Part shown: one piece after another, positions 60,448 through 64,000 of the stretch
Layout: every line of letters starts with the position of its first letter
Position numbering within the stretch: the stretch's first letter is position 1
Assembly (NCBI RefSeq): GCF_009497155.1
Contig: NZ_WINI01000003.1
Coordinates: forward strand, 372,001-436,000
DNA: 64,000 bases
Reading direction: 5' to 3'
Origin: Glaciimonas soli
GTDB taxonomy: Bacteria; Pseudomonadota; Gammaproteobacteria; Burkholderiales; Burkholderiaceae_D
Notes under the pieces: model-generated
The model's database searches: none
Told to the model about the DNA's origin: nothing
What the model saw: only the letters and a program-made list of their open reading frames with translations
Position numbers and translations under genes: made by a program

Positions 60448-61995
60448 TCATGCATGATATGCCGACTCACCGTGACTGGAAATATCCAGGCCTTCGCGTT
60501 CTTCTTCTTCAGTCACGCGCAGACCCATCACGATATCGATCAATTTGAACGCTATGAAAGCGACAACACCAGACCAGATAACAGTGGTCAAGACGCCTTC
60601 AAATTGCACCCACACTTGATGCGAGATCGAATAATCTGGGGCAACAACATTGGCGACATAATCATAAACGCCTGTTCCACCAAGACTAGGAGCAGCAAAT
60701 ACGCCAGTCAATAGTGCGCCCAAAATACCGCCAACGCCATGCACGCCGAACACGTCCAGCGAATCATCGGCACGCATGATTTTTTTCAAACCCGTCACGC
60801 CCCACAAGCAAGCAAAACCGGCAATCAAACCCATCGCCAATGCGCCACCTACGCCGACATAACCAGCTGCTGGTGTAATTGCCACCAAACCTGCTACTGC
60901 ACCGGAAGCACCGCCCAACATGGATGGCTTACCTTTACCTACCCATTCACCCAGGCTCCAGGTTAAAACGGCGGCAGCGGTAGCAACCAAAGTATTGATA
61001 AAGGCCAGCGCTGCACTGCCATTGGCTTCCAAAGCAGAACCAGCATTAAAGCCAAACCAACCAAACCATAGCAACGATGCACCAACCATCGTCAGTGTCA
61101 GACTATGTGGTTTGAATGCTTCTTTGCCGTAACCAATACGTTTGCCAACAACATACGCACCAACCAGGCCAGCAATCGCTGCATTAATGTGCACCACCGT
61201 ACCGCCAGCAAAGTCCAATGCGCCTTTTTGGAACAACCAGCCAGAAACCGCATTAGCCGCATCGCCAGCAGCGGCGCTGGTATAAGCATCAGGACCAGGC
61301 CAGAACCACACCATATGCGCCATCGGCAGATACGAGAAAGTAAACCAGATCACGGTGAATACTAAAATCGCCGAGAATTTGATACGCTCTGCAAATGAAC
61401 CAATCACCAATGCACAAGTAATCGCCGCGAACGCGCCTTGGAACACAACGTAGGCAAACTCAGGAATCACCACACCTTTGCTGAACGTACCCGTATTGCT
61501 GTCTGGCGTCATGCCGTGCAGGAAGAAACGACTGAAACCACCGATAAATGAATTACCTTCGGTAAAGGCCAGGCTGTAGCCGTAGATAATCCACAACACA
61601 ATCACCAATGAAAAAATACTGAAACACTGCATCAGTACCGACAACATGTTTTTGCTGCGCACCAAACCGCCGTAAAACAAACCCAGACCAGGCAAGGTCA
61701 TCAAAATCACAAATGCTGAGCAGATCAGCACCCATGCAGTGTCACCTTTGTTTGGAACCGGCGCTGCAGGTGCGGCGGCGGCCGGTGCTGTAGCCGGCGC
61801 GACTGCTGCAGTAGCGGCCGGAACAGCCGCGACCGCCGGTGTGTCGGTCGTAGCACTTGCCGCCATACTAGTGGCTGCCGATGCTGCTGCAGTGGACGAA
61901 GCGTCATCTGCGGCAAAACTTGGTCGTACTAAACCACACATCACTATCAGCGCAAGCAGTGCTAATAGCGTGTAGATTTTTTTAGTTATTGTCAT
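60448..61995 (-). CDS. amtB: Ammonium transporter AmtB
   Basis: A 515-residue ammonium channel. The start at 61995 (MTITKKIYTLLALLA) has AGGAGAG upstream; the frame reaches into glnK to 62040. Residues 1-25 are a signal peptide, followed by an Ala/Pro/Thr-rich stretch of about 50 residues (common in betaproteobacterial Amt) and eleven helices. Motifs: FYGGLVRSKNMLSV, a FSYLPMAHMVWFWPG pore region, DFAGGTVVHINAAIAG (twin-His region) and DVFGVHGVGGILGAL (second pore His). The C-terminal cytosolic tail includes GLDISSHGESAY, for GlnK binding. Confidence 0.97.
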   Translation of the reverse strand: MTITKKIYTLLALLALIVMCGLVRPSFAADDASSTAAASAATSMAASATTDTPAVAAVPAATAAVAPATAPAAAAPAAPVPNKGDTAWVLICSAFVILMTLPGLGLFYGGLVRSKNMLSVLMQCFSIFSLVIVLWIIYGYSLAFTEGNSFIGGFSRFFLHGMTPDSNTGTFSKGVVIPEFAYVVFQGAFAAITCALVIGSFAERIKFSAILVFTVIWFTFSYLPMAHMVWFWPGPDAYTSAAAGDAANAVSGWLFQKGALDFAGGTVVHINAAIAGLVGAYVVGKRIGYGKEAFKPHSLTLTMVGASLLWFGWFGFNAGSALEANGSAALAFINTLVATAAAVLTWSLGEWVGKGKPSMLGGASGAVAGLVAITPAAGYVGVGGALAMGLIAGFACLWGVTGLKKIMRADDSLDVFGVHGVGGILGALLTGVFAAPSLGGTGVYDYVANVVAPDYSISHQVWVQFEGVLTTVIWSGVVAFIAFKLIDIVMGLRVTEEEEREGLDISSHGESAYHA

Positions 61996-62014
61996 GATAA
62001 ATATCTCTCCTAAC

Positions 62015-62383
<369 letters not shown>

Positions 62384-62427
62384 TTAGGATTACGCAAAAT
62401 TGTTCCGGCAACGAATTTGTAAACCCT

Positions 62428-62456
62428 GCCGTACGCAGACGGTACGCAAGTACGGC
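62428..62456 (-). repeat. Hairpin between torF-like gene and glnK
   Basis: GCCGTAC (62428-62434) pairs with GTACGGC (62450-62456). It could be an mRNA processing or stabilising hairpin within the operon; no T run. Confidence 0.45.
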
Positions 62457-62497
62457 AAGCAGGCACAACGCTGCTGGGGCAGTTTTGCGGAGTCCTA

Positions 62498-63337
62498 TTA
62501 GAAAGTTTTTGCAAGAGAAACGACTAAACCATTCCTGCCCAAATTTTTACCCGATGGCGTGACATACGCACCATCCTTAGCGTTGGTGCCCACATATGCT
62601 GCCCCCAACGTGATGCCGGCCAGAGCATCAAAGGTTTTGCTGACGCCGATTTTCCAGTCGTCGTAACTGGCAAAGCTATAATTTTCTACAGTTTGATGGC
62701 CAACATGCAGCCCAAGGGTGACGCCGGCACCGACGTCAAAGTTGGCGCCCAGATCGTAATACGCACTATTTTTGCTATCGACTGTGCCGAACAACGTAGT
62801 CAATGCGTGCGAATATTTGAAGTAGGCCGGACCATAACCAAGTTGAGCGTACAACTCGAACGTGTCAGCATTTTTGCCTATCCTGTCGTAGTTATTCTGC
62901 GGATAAAAATAATACAAACCGCCGACATCGTAAGTAAAACCCGCTGGCAAGTCGCCACGCTTACCGGCGTACAAATCCCACTCAACGTTACCTTTACCAT
63001 TCAAACCAGCGCTGTTGACGCTGTCGGTAATCCACTTAATGCTGGACAACCAGGTCCCTGCGTAAAGGCCGGTTGGGTTATTCGTGTAATCAATGCCACC
63101 TTGTACTGCAGGATCAAGGCCCGATTGTGAAATACCGCGAAAGCGATAATCGTTGACCAAGCCGATGTTGTAGGCGACTTGATTGTCTGGAACCGGCGCA
63201 GCTGCGGCCGCTGGTGCCACTTCAACAACAGCGGGCGATGCAGGTACGACATCCTCCGCGTGAACTAAACCCACCACAAATAGTGAAGCGACGGCAAATA
63301 CCAATTTCTGCATTTTTACTGGTGCCAGATTTTTCAT
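62498..63337 (-). CDS. TorF-like outer-membrane protein (TIGR02001 type)
   Basis: A 279-residue probable outer-membrane barrel. Residues 1-27 are a signal peptide (cleavage after VHA), an Ala/Pro-rich linker follows, then the family opening NIGLVNDYRFRGISQSGLDP and alternating beta strands to the terminal Phe (LVVSLAKTF). The family is known from betaproteobacteria next to glnK-amtB and is presumed to admit a nitrogen compound across the outer membrane. Preceded by a sigma-54 promoter and NtrC-type sites, so it is first gene of the unit. Confidence 0.85.
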   Translation of the reverse strand: MKNLAPVKMQKLVFAVASLFVVGLVHAEDVVPASPAVVEVAPAAAAAPVPDNQVAYNIGLVNDYRFRGISQSGLDPAVQGGIDYTNNPTGLYAGTWLSSIKWITDSVNSAGLNGKGNVEWDLYAGKRGDLPAGFTYDVGGLYYFYPQNNYDRIGKNADTFELYAQLGYGPAYFKYSHALTTLFGTVDSKNSAYYDLGANFDVGAGVTLGLHVGHQTVENYSFASYDDWKIGVSKTFDALAGITLGAAYVGTNAKDGAYVTPSGKNLGRNGLVVSLAKTF

Positions 63338-63386
63338 GGTGATCCCTGTGGGCTAGGTTAGAAGAGTAAAGTTTCATTAACTCCAT

Positions 63387-63402
63387 AGCAGAACCCATGC
63401 CA
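63387..63402 (-). promoter_or_regulatory. Sigma-54 promoter of the torF-glnK-amtB operon
   Basis: TGGCATGGGTTCTGCT on the minus strand: GG and GC elements with the exact -24/-12 spacing (consensus TGGCAC(A/G)-N4-TTGC(A/T); two deviations). About 50 bases before the first start codon. Confidence 0.75.
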
Positions 63403-63495
63403 GCACAGTTTTGTTGTTTTTTAGGCCTCTTTTAGAGATTTTTATATTCCCACCCGGAAATTTCGCTGCAACGCAGCAAAAGCATGCTTTTTGAT

Positions 63496-63551
63496 GCGCC
63501 ATTTTAGTGCGTATAAAAATATGACTTTTTATGCTGGCACCAATTTAGTGC
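63496..63551. promoter_or_regulatory. Two NtrC-type enhancer sites
   Basis: On the minus strand GCACTAAATTGGTGC (63537-63551) and GCACTAAAATGGCGC (63496-63510), 41 bases centre to centre (about four turns). They match the GCACYAN5-TGGTGC form of NtrC sites and lie 94 to 164 bases upstream of the sigma-54 promoter. They occupy the 301-base gap between the torF-like gene and the FUSC gene; nothing else is seen there. Confidence 0.7.
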
Positions 63552-63638
63552 GCTTGTCGCTTGAATCGCCATCTCATCGACCACCAAACCCAACACCAAA
63601 TCAGTTCGCGTAGATAACGACGGCAAGCAGTATTGGCA

Positions 63639-64000
63639 TTATGTTTGACGTCTGAATATGTATGAATAGGCAAGCGACTGTAATAGCGCTACCGCGCTTC
63701 CCGCCAATACCTCGCCCACCCTCAATAAGCCGAAATGTAGTTCTTGGCTCAACCCGTTGCCTGACACGGCCGCAGACATCACAATAACAACGGTGGCCGG
63801 CCCCAATCGCCAATTGGATGGATAACCTTCCAATAGCATGGCGATCAGCACCGATATAGTCAGCGCGATCAAGATTGATACAAGACCTGGGCCTAATATC
63901 AAAAGTGCCAAACCAGCAACTATGCAGCCGTTGATAGTATTGATCAAACGTGCGTTGAAATTCGCCTTGGCTATTTTGACATCCGGTTCCGTAACGATGA
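63639..64000 (-). CDS. FUSC/aromatic acid exporter-type membrane protein, truncated by the window
   Basis: The frame is open to the window edge; the final 120 residues are visible. They begin TEPDVKIAKANFNARLINTI and continue NGCIVAGLALLILGPG, with about five hydrophobic helices, ending IFRRQT. This matches the fusaric acid resistance / aromatic acid exporter family membrane region, where such a TxxDxxxA...RxxxTxxG pattern precedes the helices. A TTG at 63947 is not the start. The N-terminal part lies outside the window; the substrate is unknown. Confidence 0.65.
   Translation of the reverse strand, partial: IVTEPDVKIAKANFNARLINTINGCIVAGLALLILGPGLVSILIALTISVLIAMLLEGYPSNWRLGPATVVIVMSAAVSGNGLSQELHFGLLRVGEVLAGSAVALLQSLAYSYIFRRQT

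Overview
The window looks like chromosomal DNA of a betaproteobacterium of the Burkholderiales, most likely family Oxalobacteraceae. The basis is the gene content and its arrangement: gshA-gshB followed by a mannose-type EIIA, ptsH and ptsI with no sugar permease; metX-metW; a torF-like porin gene with glnK-amtB; a YcgB/YeaH/PrkA cluster; and a DUF3717 gene. Base composition is close to even by eye. I cannot name the genus. I saw no rRNA, tRNA, CRISPR array, prophage or intact insertion sequence.

Layout. 1-7002: end of a WYL-domain regulator, threonine aldolase, DEAD-box RNA helicase, secreted S41-type protein, GNAT acetyltransferase and a small membrane protein. 7075-13822: metH behind a structured leader, then a compact arginine-to-glutamate-semialdehyde module (arginine dihydrolase-like enzyme plus ornithine aminotransferase) with a divergent Lrp-type regulator. 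13860-14100: a multi-hairpin intergenic repeat. 14328-18556: isochorismatase-family hydrolase, LysR regulator, two alpha/beta hydrolases and a Dph6-like ATPase. 18723-26447: lipoprotein nucleoside hydrolase divergent from a full ribose operon (rbsB-A-C-R-K-D plus DUF3717), with a perfect 18-bp LacI-type operator between them. 26449-27223: a small ORF and a BrnTA toxin-antitoxin pair. 27359-36337: two regulator/target divergent pairs, then an iron-uptake pair (PepSY-flavodoxin reductase and TonB receptor) with a Fur-box-like site. 36409-44713: an accessory, partly AT-rich stretch of small membrane proteins, an acyltransferase, D-lactate dehydrogenase, an epimerase with LysR, and a decayed FMN reductase. 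44764-49603: YcgB-YeaH-PrkA. 49915-64000: AmpG-like transporter, AlkA, metX-metW behind a SAM-II-like riboswitch, the PTS phosphorelay and glutathione genes, NnrU-like protein, the nitrogen operon torF-glnK-amtB, and a truncated FUSC-type transporter.

How the genes work together. The methionine branch appears twice. metX-metW and metH both have a promoter, a structured RNA and an intrinsic terminator before the start codon. The first RNA fits the SAM-II pseudoknot; the second (10875-11011, minus strand) matches no class I can name and is the best candidate for something undescribed. The secreted nucleoside hydrolase can release ribose for the adjacent ribose transporter. The nitrogen operon carries a sigma-54 promoter and two NtrC-type sites. 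Several hairpin repeat families decorate gene ends and intercistronic gaps.
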